Position numbers and translations under genes: made by a program. Positions 7,751 to 16,580 of a stretch of DNA of 64,000 bases are shown piece after piece. Source of the stretch: Alcaligenes pakistanensis (lineage in GTDB: Bacteria > Pseudomonadota > Gammaproteobacteria > Burkholderiales > Burkholderiaceae_B); NCBI RefSeq assembly GCF_014652815.1, contig NZ_BMZN01000006.1:31139-95138 (forward strand), in the 5' to 3' direction. The notes beneath the pieces are model-generated. The model was not told the origin of the DNA, did not search any database, and was given only the letters and a program-made list of their open reading frames with translations. Numbering within the stretch: position 1 is the stretch's first letter; each line of letters opens with the position of its first letter.

Positions 7751-8224
7751 ATGACACAGCTTGTTCTAGACCCCTGCTGTGGTGGCCGCATGATGTGGTT
7801 TAACCGCGATGACCAACGTGCCCTATTCGGGGACATCCGCAGCGAGAAGCACACGCTTTGCGACGGGCGGGCCTTCAACATCACGCCCGACCTGAATATG
7901 GACTTTCGGGCCATGCCCTTCTCCGACGAGAGCTTTCGTCTTGTCTGCTTCGATCCCCCTCACCTGCGTCACGCTGGCCGGGAATCGTGGCTACGTGCCA
8001 AGTACGGAATCCTCAGTGATGACTGGCAGGACGATCTGCGTCGTGGCTTTGCGGAATGCTTCCGCGTCCTTAAGCCAGAGGGTGTGCTGATTTTTAAATG
8101 GAACGAGATCCAGATCCCCACTCGTCAGATCCTTGAGTTGACTCCACACAAGCCCCTGTTCGGCCATCCCAGCGGGAAACGTGCCGATACCCACTGGATC
8201 ACCTTCATGAAAGGGCAGTCATGA
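7751..8224 (+). CDS. Phage SAM-dependent methyltransferase
   Basis: A 157-residue class I methyltransferase-like protein. The ATG at 7751 is preferred over an upstream TTG because ATAGGAG sits 8 bp before it. LDPCCGG (residues 6-12) is the SAM-binding motif I. DPPH (68-71) sits where N6-adenine and N4-cytosine DNA methylases carry (D/N)PP(Y/W). FRVLKPEGVLIFKWNE is the usual post-motif strand. It is compact, with no obvious target-recognition domain. The substrate may be DNA, but small-molecule or RNA methylation cannot be excluded. The stop overlaps the next start as ATGA. Confidence 0.75.
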   Translation: MTQLVLDPCCGGRMMWFNRDDQRALFGDIRSEKHTLCDGRAFNITPDLNMDFRAMPFSDESFRLVCFDPPHLRHAGRESWLRAKYGILSDDWQDDLRRGFAECFRVLKPEGVLIFKWNEIQIPTRQILELTPHKPLFGHPSGKRADTHWITFMKGQS

Positions 8225-8379
8225 GCAACCACCCACACAACCAGACGCGGTCTACCCCGCAAGAAGCGTTCAACCTCGACCGAGCAGCACAGGTCTACGG
8301 CACACGCGCATTCATCCCGGTGACTTCAAAAGCCGCCCCCAACCCGAATTACCCCCAGCTAAGGGAGAAGAACCGATGA
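8221..8379 (+). CDS. Small phage protein of 52 residues
   Basis: An unrecognised short gene that starts inside the methyltransferase stop (ATGA) and ends inside the next start (GATGAG). This tight coupling on both sides is the main evidence that it is real. The protein is polar and Asn/Pro/Gln/Arg-rich, with a short conserved-looking middle (FNLDRAAQVYGTRAFIPV). No domain or motif is recognised. Confidence 0.55.
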   Translation: MSNHPHNQTRSTPQEAFNLDRAAQVYGTRAFIPVTSKAAPNPNYPQLREKNR

Positions 8380-9284
8380 GCACAGACACACAAAACAACG
8401 CACCCGTCATCGCAGAGGCGTTCTCCATTCCTGCGGCACTACGTGAGATCGCGAGCTGGATGGACAGCGGTGGCCCGACCTACCACGAGGCCGAATTAAT
8501 CGGCATGAACATAGCCGGGCCAACAGGATGTGGTGCTCATAAAGAATGCACCAGGGCCGCCAAGCTCGCCTTTTTGGAGGCGGCACGAATCTGGGAGCGT
8601 CTGCACCCAAGCTCCCCTGTGGGCGCGGAGCCGGTACTTCGTATAGGAACGGACCGCAACGGTGAGCTCGCAATATTCACACCGCGTTTCAATAGCGTGA
8701 TCGCCCGGTTCACCCCCTGCGGAAAGAGTGGCATGAAGGAAGGGCTTCTTTATTCCGCCCCCGTTGCCGCCCAGCCAGACGTCACACAGCAAACGCTCGA
8801 TGATGTGATGGCAGGTATCCCAGCAAGGGATGCAGAGATTGAAGCGCTGCGTATGGAAATTGAAGCTCAGCATGCCGCCCAGGCGCAGCAATCATTAACC
8901 GACGCCGACATTGACCGCATAGCTGCCCCCTGGTTGCATCCAGACGGGCAAGCCAACTCGTCAGACATTCGGGCAATAGTTCGGGCCATCCATGCGCAGC
9001 AACCTGTAAGCGGTGCTGATGACGCGCCGGAACGAGCACTGGCGGAGCTGGTGGACAAGATCATGCCCGGACTGGATACCGGTGATCTGTTGGCTGACGC
9101 GGCCACGGCCAGCAAGACACTGGATAGCGCCAAGCAGGACGCCGACAAGGTGGATGCGGCCCTGGCTGAAATGGTTCACGCCATGTTCCGAAGCGGAAAC
9201 AGTGTGCCAGTCACACGCATCACGATTGACCGGAAGCAGTATGACGCCGCCATCGACGCAGCCCGTAAGGAGCTAGACCAGTGA
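8376..9284 (+). CDS. Phage protein of unknown function, 302 residues
   Basis: Translation is coupled to the previous gene by a 4-base overlap. The N-terminal 90 residues contain a helical segment (IPAALREIASWMDSG) and an ECTRAAKLAFLEAARIWERL helix. Residues about 140-215 hold a SLTDADIDRIAAPW..DIRAIVRAIHAQ stretch of a type common in phage early-region proteins. The C-terminus ends in an RITIDRKQYDAAIDAARKEL motif. No catalytic motif is visible. It probably belongs to the early left operon; I do not recognise a named family. Confidence 0.6.
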   Translation: MSTDTQNNAPVIAEAFSIPAALREIASWMDSGGPTYHEAELIGMNIAGPTGCGAHKECTRAAKLAFLEAARIWERLHPSSPVGAEPVLRIGTDRNGELAIFTPRFNSVIARFTPCGKSGMKEGLLYSAPVAAQPDVTQQTLDDVMAGIPARDAEIEALRMEIEAQHAAQAQQSLTDADIDRIAAPWLHPDGQANSSDIRAIVRAIHAQQPVSGADDAPERALAELVDKIMPGLDTGDLLADAATASKTLDSAKQDADKVDAALAEMVHAMFRSGNSVPVTRITIDRKQYDAAIDAARKELDQ

Positions 9285-9308
9285 CCGCCACCACACCTAA
9301 AGAACACC

Positions 9309-9332
9309 AGCCCGGCCTAGAGCCGGGTTTTT
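9309..9332 (+). terminator. Intrinsic terminator before the excisionase-like gene
   Basis: CCCGGC at 9311-9316 and GCCGGG at 9322-9327 form a tight hairpin with a CTAGA loop, followed by TTTTT. The next ATG is 15 bp further on. Confidence 0.7.
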
Positions 9333-9346
9333 GATGGAGAGTCGCT

Positions 9347-9754
9347 ATGAAGGCAACGATTCAAGAGATACAGCCGCGATTTATACGGGTTAGCGTAGCG
9401 CCCGCCTATCTTGGCATGTGCAGGAACACGTTCAATAGAGACGTGCGGCCACACCTTCGTGAGGTTCCTATCGGCAAGCAAGGTAAGGCATTCGACCGTC
9501 ACGACCTGGACCAATGGGCCAGTGAGTACATGGACAAGTTTGGCATTGACAGTAAAGCAGCCACGCGCAACGATGCAGGCGGTAGTGTTGGGCGAGCTCA
9601 TGGAAAAGGAAACGCCGATCTATGGCACGCAAAACAATCACCGGACTCCAGCTACGCAAAGGAGTCTGGCATATCGACAAGAAGGTCAAAGGGTACGGAA
9701 GAATTTGCGAGAGCACTGAAACTAGCAGCCGCGAAGAAGCCGAGCAATATCTGA
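9347..9754 (+). CDS. xis: Excisionase/AlpA-like DNA-binding protein
   Basis: A 135-residue basic protein. Residues about 10-65 form a winged-helix of the AlpA/excisionase type: RVSVAPAYLGMCRNTFNRDVRPHL, then IGKQGKAFDRHDLDQW, the usual 'wing plus DLDxW' ending. The C-terminal half is polar, ending in STRRSKGTEEFARALKLA. It ends 133 bases inside the integrase gene in another frame. The coherent protein in both frames suggests a real overlap. The likely job is to bind attachment sites and bias recombination to excision. The name is by position and fold, not proven. Confidence 0.68.
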   Translation: MKATIQEIQPRFIRVSVAPAYLGMCRNTFNRDVRPHLREVPIGKQGKAFDRHDLDQWASEYMDKFGIDSKAATRNDAGGSVGRAHGKGNADLWHAKQSPDSSYAKESGISTRRSKGTEEFARALKLAAAKKPSNI

Positions 9755-10770
9755 TACACAAGCTTGAGCAGATACGGCTATCCACTGTTTACGGCATACG
9801 CCGTGACAGGATCTGGAGGGAGGCCGCAACCCGTTTTTTAGAGGAGTATTCACACCAGCGCTCAATTTGGCATAGCGCGATCTACCTCAAGCAGCTAGAT
9901 CCATTTATTGGCGACCTGCCTATATCTGAAATCGACAATGAGGCCCTGGAAAGCTATGTGGACTCGCGCTTGGATGAGGGGCGATCGAATCGCACCATTA
10001 ACATTGCTCTTCAGCGTGTTGTGCGAATTTTGAATTTATGTGCACGCAAATGGCGCGATGAGAACAAAAAGCCCTGGCTCGACTCCACGCCTATGATTGA
10101 CATGCTTTGCGAGAAGAATGGCCGTAAGCCCTACCCTTTGGATTGGTCTGAGCAGGCCCTGCTATTTAAAGAGCTGCCTCCCCATCTGCAAAAGATGGCT
10201 CTATATAAGGTCAATACTGGATGCCGCGAGCAAGAGGTATGTAAGCTTCGGTGGGAATGGGAGATTGCCGTACCGGCTTTAAAAACAAGCGTCTTTCTAT
10301 TGCCGGCAGACTTCGGAGGTCGGTTCGTGAACTCCGGTGTTAAGAATGGCGAAGAAAGGCTTGTGGTTCTGAATCGCGTGGCCCTGTCAGTTATTAACGG
10401 CCAGCGCGGCATTCATCCAGAATGGGTGTTCCCTTACAAGGGAGATGCGTTGCACAGAATGAATGACAGCGCCTGGAGGAAGGCTCGGAAACGAGCAGCA
10501 GAAAAATGGCTTGACCAGTATCGGACGCCAGCGCATCCCGACTTCGCTAAATTTCGTGTACACGACTTGAAGCACACATTTGGGCGCCGCCTGCGTGCCG
10601 CAGATGTTCCAGAGGAGGATCGCAAAGCACTACTCGGGCATACGAATGGCAGCGTGACATCGCACTACTCAGCAGCAGAGCTAGGAAAGCTGATTGAGTA
10701 CGCAAATAGGGTGACAGAGAGCAACTCGCAGACACCTGTCTTAACTCTACTGAAAAGGAGGTCCGCGTGA
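9622..10770 (+). CDS. int: Phage tyrosine integrase
   Basis: A 382-residue site-specific tyrosine recombinase. The N-terminal arm-binding and SAM-like core-binding domains cover about residues 1-150 (LKQLDPFIGDLPISEIDNEAL). The catalytic domain carries Arg202 (TGCREQEV), His314 (VHDLKHTFGRRL), His340 (LLGHT) and nucleophile Tyr349 (SHYS). The position usually occupied by the second arginine is Lys317, a substitution I believe occurs in some phage integrases. It reads toward tRNA-Pro, whose 3' end is 72 bp beyond the stop, so the tRNA is the likely attachment site. It overlaps the excisionase-like gene by 133 bases. Confidence 0.93.
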   Translation: MARKTITGLQLRKGVWHIDKKVKGYGRICESTETSSREEAEQYLIHKLEQIRLSTVYGIRRDRIWREAATRFLEEYSHQRSIWHSAIYLKQLDPFIGDLPISEIDNEALESYVDSRLDEGRSNRTINIALQRVVRILNLCARKWRDENKKPWLDSTPMIDMLCEKNGRKPYPLDWSEQALLFKELPPHLQKMALYKVNTGCREQEVCKLRWEWEIAVPALKTSVFLLPADFGGRFVNSGVKNGEERLVVLNRVALSVINGQRGIHPEWVFPYKGDALHRMNDSAWRKARKRAAEKWLDQYRTPAHPDFAKFRVHDLKHTFGRRLRAADVPEEDRKALLGHTNGSVTSHYSAAELGKLIEYANRVTESNSQTPVLTLLKRRSA

Positions 10771-10801
10771 GAAGTCACGCAAATGTCACGCACAATACAA
10801 A

Positions 10802-10833
10802 AAGGACTTACAGCAATTTTGCTGTAAGTCCTT
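10802..10833 (-). terminator. Perfect 15-bp inverted repeat after tRNA-Pro
   Basis: The arms at 10802-10816 and 10819-10833 are perfect complements around a TT loop. On the minus strand a TTTTTG run follows, so it reads as the intrinsic terminator of the tRNA gene. It also separates the integrase stop from the tRNA. Confidence 0.75.
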
Positions 10834-10841
10834 GATATATT

Positions 10842-10920
<79 letters not shown>

Positions 10921-10928
10921 AGAATTAA

Positions 10929-10957
10929 ACTATAACCCTGTTCTTCCTTTCCTGCAA
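10929..10957 (-). promoter_or_regulatory. Predicted sigma-70 promoter of tRNA-Pro
   Basis: On the minus strand TTGCAG (10957-10952) and TATAGT (10934-10929) are separated by 17 bp and lie just ahead of the tRNA 5' end. The -10 matches consensus at 5 of 6 positions; the -35 is weak. A 180-bp AT-rich stretch up to 11140 shows nothing else. Confidence 0.5.
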
Positions 10958-11140
10958 GCATTTTTAGGTTTTTTCTTTCGATTTAAGATTTTTAATAGCC
11001 AATCTTAGTATCGATCAAAATCCACACTTGCCCGAACAGGCGGCTTGATTTTCAAAGCCTGTATTTACCAAGCTAATCGACATCAAAACCGTGAAGGCGG
11101 AAGTATACCTATTTGGAAAAAAAAAGCAAAGCTCTCGTGA

Positions 11141-12664
11141 TCATGCCCCTACTTCAGACTGCATGACTCGCCATTGCGACAAGCTAGGGCCACCTGGATA
11201 AAGCAGTCGTTCAGCAGGTAAACGCTGCCACGGCAAATCCGTCGTACGCATAGAAATGCCACCCGGTGCGGCCCCCACGATGATCCGGTCGCTAATGCTC
11301 CCAAAGTCCGCTCTGAAATGTACGGCGCTTTTCAGTACCAGCACTTTCATCTGCTCCGGCTCTATGCCGACAAAACGGAACATGCTTTGATCGGCCATTT
11401 GCGATTTATACGAGGCCAGTACGATACGTACCCCCTCAATCTGTATACAGGCGCTGGGGCCCAGATTCATGGCACAGCCCGCGTAGTACGGGCCAGTGGC
11501 GGGGAACTGCCCGTCAGACAGGGACTCGATGTAGAAGCGGGCATGTAAAGGCATATCACCGGGGACACCTGATTTACCGCCCAAAGATAGTTCAATGGTT
11601 TTCCCCACACCTGCTTGATGCACTAAAGCCGCGCTTTCAGGGTCTACGATCAAACCTAAAGCCGCCTCTGACACCTTGGCTTTAAGCAAAGCGCGCAAGA
11701 GTCCACAGGTGTCAGAGCTGGCGCCCCCGCCGGGGTTATCGTGGGCATCGGCAATAATCACCGGCCCGGTACCGGGATGATTCAAGGCCCATTGCACTGC
11801 TTCGTCAGGTTCATAGAGCTTGCCTTGAAAACCTTCAGCCTTACTCAAGACCTCATCCAGAAAATCCGCCAAGCGGCTATCAGCCTGCTCCTGAGTTTGG
11901 GCGTAGGCCCATATGACGGCCCCACACTCTGGCACATCAGCAGCAGGAAAACCCATTGCAAAGGACACGCTGCCGTCACCGTCTATCACTTCCAACGCTG
12001 ACAAGCTGCGATATAGGCTGGCAGCCGGCTCCATCTCGGTGCTTTGCCAGATCGCCGGAATAAGGAAAGGCAATCGGTGCCAGGCCAATTGGGGGAGCTC
12101 CTCATTGTGCAGACATCGCATCAAAGCATGAAAAGTACGCTCTCCGGTCTGGCCCATATCCACGTGAGGGTAGGTTTTATAAGCCACCAACATATCTGCC
12201 TGCCTCAGCATGGTGTCGCTGACATTGGCATGTAGATCCAGACTGGCAACCACGGGCACGTCCGGCCCCACCATTTCACGCACCAGAACCAGCAAATGCC
12301 CTTCCCCATCGTCTCTATGCTCGGCCACCATTGCGCCATGCAAGTCCAGGTACACCGCATCCACCGGCAAAACCTGTTCAAGGCGATGCAGAATTTCCGC
12401 CACAATCGCCTCGTAAGTTATGGCTTCTACTGGCGCGGAAGGGCTAGCAGCGGCCCACAATAGCGGGACACACTCAACCCCGGCCTGGGCAGCAGCAGCC
12501 ATAAAACCAGCCGCCGGAATATTAGCCCCTCGCAAGGCAGGCTCAATCGCTTCGGCACGGCACATGCCCGGCCAGCCGCCCCCATGCTCGAAGTCCGCCA
12601 TCGTGGCCATGGCCGGACCAAAGGTATTGGTCTCGTGCTGAAAACCCGCTACTGCGATACGCAT
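11141..12664 (-). CDS. M81 family metallopeptidase (MlrC-like)
   Basis: About 507 residues. The ATG at 12664 follows GGAGA at 6 bp. The sequence follows the M81 pattern: MRIAVAGFQHETNTF at the start, YLDLHGAMVAEHRDDGEG, VASLDLHANVSD, VAYKTYPHVDMGQTGERT, and DAHDNPGGGASSDT near residue 315. Their His and Asp residues should bind the metal. MlrC is known for the last step of microcystin breakdown, but most M81 proteins sit in amino acid or peptide catabolic clusters with unknown substrates. Here it is the last gene of the importer and hydrolase operon, so a short or modified peptide substrate is likely. Confidence 0.85.
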   Translation of the reverse strand: MRIAVAGFQHETNTFGPAMATMADFEHGGGWPGMCRAEAIEPALRGANIPAAGFMAAAAQAGVECVPLLWAAASPSAPVEAITYEAIVAEILHRLEQVLPVDAVYLDLHGAMVAEHRDDGEGHLLVLVREMVGPDVPVVASLDLHANVSDTMLRQADMLVAYKTYPHVDMGQTGERTFHALMRCLHNEELPQLAWHRLPFLIPAIWQSTEMEPAASLYRSLSALEVIDGDGSVSFAMGFPAADVPECGAVIWAYAQTQEQADSRLADFLDEVLSKAEGFQGKLYEPDEAVQWALNHPGTGPVIIADAHDNPGGGASSDTCGLLRALLKAKVSEAALGLIVDPESAALVHQAGVGKTIELSLGGKSGVPGDMPLHARFYIESLSDGQFPATGPYYAGCAMNLGPSACIQIEGVRIVLASYKSQMADQSMFRFVGIEPEQMKVLVLKSAVHFRADFGSISDRIIVGAAPGGISMRTTDLPWQRLPAERLLYPGGPSLSQWRVMQSEVGA

Positions 12665-12685
12665 CACTTGTCTCCGATTTTGCTA

Positions 12686-13867
12686 TTAAGCCTGACCCGC
12701 CAATTGAAGGCAGAGCTGTTCGTAAATATCCTTAGCACCCAGCACATCATCGATGGCTACCGACTCATCAGCCGTATGGGCCTGGGCCTCCTCACCCGGC
12801 CCCAGGCCGATGGTCGGGATACCTCGCCGTCCGGCTGACTCGGACCCATTGGTACAAAACCACCAGGTATCCATTTCCACCGGCCGCCTGGCTTGCTGGA
12901 CAGCCTGCACCATGGCTTGGGCCAAGGGCGCAGACTCGTCCAGCCGCCATGCAGGCAAGTCTCGCTGCGGGCTGGCTTGCTGGCCTGTATAGGTTTGTAC
13001 CTGACTGTTCACCACTTCCAGTGAAAACCCCTCAACCCCCGCGGCCTGCAGGCATTTTTCCATCTGACTGAGCACAGATTCGCTGCTTTCACCCACCAAG
13101 GTGCGACGATCAAAACGCACGGTGACCGACGAAGGTATCAATGAAATGGAGGGATGCGGATCGGAAATAATGTCAGTTGGCACCAGCAAGGCTTGCCCGA
13201 CCAGGGCATCCTGCGGCAAGTCCAAAGTCTGCAAGGCCGAAATCGCTTTAGCCGCTGCCTGAATCGGATTCACCCCCAGATGCGGCAAGGCAGCATGCGC
13301 GGGCCGGCCTTGCAGGCGCAACAAAATCTCCTGCCGCCCTTTCTGCCCCACCATGATGCGTAGGCGCGAAGGCTCGCAAATCACCACTGCCGCAGGTGTG
13401 CATTGCTCTAAAGCGTGCGACAAGGCATAGCCTTCAATCACTTCCTCCATCACGCTGGCCGACACGGCAATACGTTGCCGTAACGTGCCCGACCGGGCCG
13501 CAGCCGCTGCCCCGCATAAAGCCGCGGCCAAGCCGGCCTTCATATCGCTGGTGCCGCGCCCATACATGCGGCCATCTTTAATCTCAGCGCCAAAGGGCTC
13601 CACCGTCCAGGTTCCGGCAATAGGCACCACATCCATATGCGCATCAAAAAGCAATGCCAGCGGCGCCTGTGTTGGGCCTACAAAGCCCAGCACCGAGCCT
13701 TTCTCATCCACCGTGACCTGATCAAAGCCCAGCTCTCGCATGACTTGCTGCACGAAATCCGCCATGCCCTGCTCTTGCCCGGACAAGCTGGGGATGCGCA
13801 CAAAGGCTTGCGTCAAGCTGACCGCATCCCAGGCCAAGTCCTTAACCTTATGTTCGTTCACGCCCAT
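12686..13867 (-). CDS. M20 metallohydrolase, YgeY-like
   Basis: A 393-residue di-zinc hydrolase of the ArgE/DapE/CPG2 group. FDAHMDVVPIAG supplies the first metal ligands, GRGTSDMKAG the bridging Asp, SVMEEVIEG the catalytic Glu pair, and CEPSRLRIMVGQKGRQE plus RPAHAALP the dimerisation domain entry. TNGSESAGRRGIPTIGLGPG and AHTADESV close the site. This arrangement recalls E. coli YgeY, which is encoded next to diaminopropionate ammonia-lyase (YgeX). A DpaL gene is in this same operon. It overlaps the upstream amidohydrolase by 10 bp. The substrate is probably an N-acyl or carbamoyl amino acid. Confidence 0.82.
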   Translation of the reverse strand: MGVNEHKVKDLAWDAVSLTQAFVRIPSLSGQEQGMADFVQQVMRELGFDQVTVDEKGSVLGFVGPTQAPLALLFDAHMDVVPIAGTWTVEPFGAEIKDGRMYGRGTSDMKAGLAAALCGAAAAARSGTLRQRIAVSASVMEEVIEGYALSHALEQCTPAAVVICEPSRLRIMVGQKGRQEILLRLQGRPAHAALPHLGVNPIQAAAKAISALQTLDLPQDALVGQALLVPTDIISDPHPSISLIPSSVTVRFDRRTLVGESSESVLSQMEKCLQAAGVEGFSLEVVNSQVQTYTGQQASPQRDLPAWRLDESAPLAQAMVQAVQQARRPVEMDTWWFCTNGSESAGRRGIPTIGLGPGEEAQAHTADESVAIDDVLGAKDIYEQLCLQLAGQA

Positions 13868-14793
13868 GGCACGACCGCTCCACGTTGCGAGCTGATCAAA
13901 CCGTATGCTTCTGGTCGACGATGCCGCTCGAAGTTGAAGGTGGTGTTCTTATAAGAATTGCATAAATCCAGATCACAACGGGCAATGGCCAGCTCGTCAC
14001 CCTTAGTCGAACAAGAGGCCACAATCTCGCCGGACGGCGCAATAATCACGCTACCGCCAATCATCTCGATTCCCTCTTCGCTGCCTGCCTTGGCCACCCC
14101 CACTACCCAGGTACCGTTCTGATAGGCTCCGGCCTGCATCACCAGATGGTTATGGAACATGGACAAATCGTCGTGCTCAGGCGCAGGCGGATTATGGACG
14201 GGGGTGTTGTAGCCCAACATGACCATTTCCACGCCCTTCAAACCCATGACACGGTAGGTTTCCGACCAGCGGCGGTCGTTGCACAGTGCCATGCCCATCA
14301 CGCCCCCAAAGGCCGACCACACGCCGAACTCCTGGCCGGGTTCAAAGTAGTATTTCTCCAGATGCTGGAAGGCGCGCCACGGTTCATCCTGACCGTGACC
14401 TGGCAAATGCACCTTGCGGTACTTGCCCACAATCGTGCCGGTTTTATCCACCAAAATGGACACGTTAAAGCGACGCTTCACACCGTTCTCGATGACCAGC
14501 TCGGCATAACCCAGATAGAAACCAATCTGCAGCTTGGCAGCAGCGTCAAACAAGGGCTGAGTGTCTGGACCCGGCATCTGGGTTTCATAGAAACAATCAA
14601 AGTCCGAAATATCCTCGCTAAACCAACGAGGAAAAAACGTGGTCAGTGCCAGCTCCGGAAACACCACCACATCAACATCCATTTTCTTGGCCTGATGCAA
14701 ATGGGCCAGCAAACGATCGACAACCTGCTTTTTAGTTTCATTGCGGGCGATAGGGCCCAATTGAGCCGCTGCTACATTGACAAACCTGGACAT
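13858..14793 (-). CDS. N-carbamoyl-D-amino-acid hydrolase-like amidohydrolase
   Basis: A 311-residue nitrilase-superfamily enzyme that closely follows the Agrobacterium D-carbamoylase sequence: FPELALTTFFPRW, GGVKRRFN-like GVKRRFN, GKYRKVHLPGH, QHLEKYYFEPG, CNDRRW, GYNTPVHNPP. The catalytic triad is Glu47, Lys127 and Cys171. It should remove a carbamoyl group from an N-carbamoyl (ureido) amino acid, giving CO2, ammonia and the free amino acid. No hydantoinase is visible in the operon, so it probably works on ureido acids taken up or made elsewhere. It lies downstream of the ABC importer and overlaps the M20 gene. Confidence 0.88.
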   Translation of the reverse strand: MSRFVNVAAAQLGPIARNETKKQVVDRLLAHLHQAKKMDVDVVVFPELALTTFFPRWFSEDISDFDCFYETQMPGPDTQPLFDAAAKLQIGFYLGYAELVIENGVKRRFNVSILVDKTGTIVGKYRKVHLPGHGQDEPWRAFQHLEKYYFEPGQEFGVWSAFGGVMGMALCNDRRWSETYRVMGLKGVEMVMLGYNTPVHNPPAPEHDDLSMFHNHLVMQAGAYQNGTWVVGVAKAGSEEGIEMIGGSVIIAPSGEIVASCSTKGDELAIARCDLDLCNSYKNTTFNFERHRRPEAYGLISSQRGAVVPWA

Positions 14794-14912
14794 GAAATTT
14801 GAACTCCATCAACAATTAAGATTCGCCCAAGAAGGGATTCGGTACGCCCTGACTCAGGCAAGGGCCGGGATTGCGCTGTGCATCTACAGCACCGCTGCAA
14901 CCGCCGCTTTAA

Positions 14913-16556
14913 TCAGGCATAAGCACAAAAATTCTGAAAATCCCAATGCACCCCTGGTGCGGACTCCACCAGTTCACGCGTATAGGCTTGACTAGGCTGG
15001 CTGATCACACGACTAGGATCGCCAGCCTCCACAATCCGGCCTTTTTGCATCACCACAATGCGGTCAGAAATCTGGGCAGCCACTCGCAAATCGTGCGTAA
15101 TGAACAAAATCGCCACGCCGGTTTTGCGTTTGATATCCACCAAAAGCTTGAGTACCTGTTCCTGGACCAGCACATCCAACGCTGACACAGACTCGTCTGC
15201 AATCAAGACATCCGGTTCCATCACAATGGCGCGTGCCAGACACAGCCGCTGCCGTTGCCCACCCGAGAACTGGTGCGGGTAGCGGTCCAGCACATCAGCG
15301 TCCAGCCCAACAATGGCAAGCACCTCGGTGACGCGCTCCAGCGCGATCTTGGGAGCGATGCCTATGTTGTGCATGCCTTCGGTCAAGGACTGACCGATGG
15401 TCACGCGGGGGTTCAAGGATCGATACGGGTCTTGAAACACAATCTGCATCTTGCGCCGCTGCGCCAGATTGCGATCTTTGCAAGCGGCGGGCAAAGACTC
15501 ACCGTTTAAGGTGATCTGTCCCGAGCTGGCTTCAACAAGGCCAATAATGCAGCGCGCCAAGGTGGATTTACCCGAACCCGACTCCCCCACCACACCGAGC
15601 ACTTCGTCCCGGCGAATATCCAGATTGATATCGCTTAAGGCATGCATCTTGCGACCCTTGGAGAACCAGCAATCCGAGCCGTAAACCTTGCCCAAGCCGC
15701 GTGCACTCAACACGATCTCGTTTTGTACTTCCGCCTTTGCGGGTGGATGCACATTCGGGACCGACGCAATCAAAGAGCGCGTGTAAGCTTGCTGCGGATT
15801 AGACAAAATCTGCTGGCAGGTACCCATTTCCACGCTGTCGCCGCGCTTCATGACCAGAATGCGGTCCGCAATATCGGCCACCACCCCAAAGTCATGAGTC
15901 ACGAAAATCACGGAGGTACCGCATTCGCTTTGCAGTTCTTTGATCAGACTTAAAATCTGCTTTTGGGTGGTCACATCCAAGGCCGTGGTGGGCTCATCCG
16001 CAATCAGCAAACGAGGCTGCAAGATCAAGGCCATGGCAATCATGATGCGCTGGCGCTGGCCGCCAGACAGCTCATGTGGATAGGCCATGAAGAGCTTTTC
16101 CGGCTCAGGCAAGCGGACTCGTTCCAACATGCTGATTACACGCTGACGGCGCTCCTGCCGGGAACTGTTTTTCTCGTGGATGCGGATCACTTCGTCGATC
16201 TGCTCACCCACCCGCTGCACCGGATTCAGCGCAGTCATCGGTTCTTGAAACACCATGGACATGGCCGAGGCCCGCAATGACAGTAAGCGCTCCTTGTCCA
16301 TCGTCAGCAGGTTCTGACCCATCAACTCAATGCTGCCCTGGCTGACGCGCAAGGTATCAGGCGGCAGCAAGCCCATGATGGCAAAGGAGCTCAAGGACTT
16401 ACCCGAGCCGGACTCACCCACAATACACAGCGTCTCGCCTGCATAAACATCAAAGCTAAGGTTGTTCACCAACTGGCGCGGCTGAGCGGCCTTGGTTTCA
16501 ATGCACAGGTCTTTCACCGACAAGACGCATTGAGCGGTAGTAGAAGAGGTATTCAT
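14913..16556 (-). CDS. Peptide ABC importer, fused double ATPase (DppD-DppF type)
   Basis: About 547 residues with two complete ABC ATPase domains in one chain, as in GsiA and YejF. The ATG at 16556 is preferred because AGGAG precedes it. Domain 1: Walker A GESGSGKS, Q-loop VFQEPMTALNP, signature LSGGQRQR, Walker B LLIADEPTTALD. Domain 2: GESGSGKS, VFQDPYRSLNP, FSGGQRQR, VLIADESVSALD. In domain 2 the usual Pro after DE is Ser. Both carry a peptide-importer C-terminal segment. It powers the DppB/DppC permeases encoded just upstream. A 119-bp gap separates it from the downstream hydrolase. Confidence 0.93.
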   Translation of the reverse strand: MNTSSTTAQCVLSVKDLCIETKAAQPRQLVNNLSFDVYAGETLCIVGESGSGKSLSSFAIMGLLPPDTLRVSQGSIELMGQNLLTMDKERLLSLRASAMSMVFQEPMTALNPVQRVGEQIDEVIRIHEKNSSRQERRQRVISMLERVRLPEPEKLFMAYPHELSGGQRQRIMIAMALILQPRLLIADEPTTALDVTTQKQILSLIKELQSECGTSVIFVTHDFGVVADIADRILVMKRGDSVEMGTCQQILSNPQQAYTRSLIASVPNVHPPAKAEVQNEIVLSARGLGKVYGSDCWFSKGRKMHALSDINLDIRRDEVLGVVGESGSGKSTLARCIIGLVEASSGQITLNGESLPAACKDRNLAQRRKMQIVFQDPYRSLNPRVTIGQSLTEGMHNIGIAPKIALERVTEVLAIVGLDADVLDRYPHQFSGGQRQRLCLARAIVMEPDVLIADESVSALDVLVQEQVLKLLVDIKRKTGVAILFITHDLRVAAQISDRIVVMQKGRIVEAGDPSRVISQPSQAYTRELVESAPGVHWDFQNFCAYA

Positions 16557-16580
16557 TGTTATGTCTCCTGCCCTTGTCAC

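Noticed and set aside
10802-10833. 15-bp inverted repeat as the phage crossover site
   Set aside because: The T run on the minus strand and its place just after the tRNA fit a tRNA terminator better; a crossover site should contain tRNA sequence.
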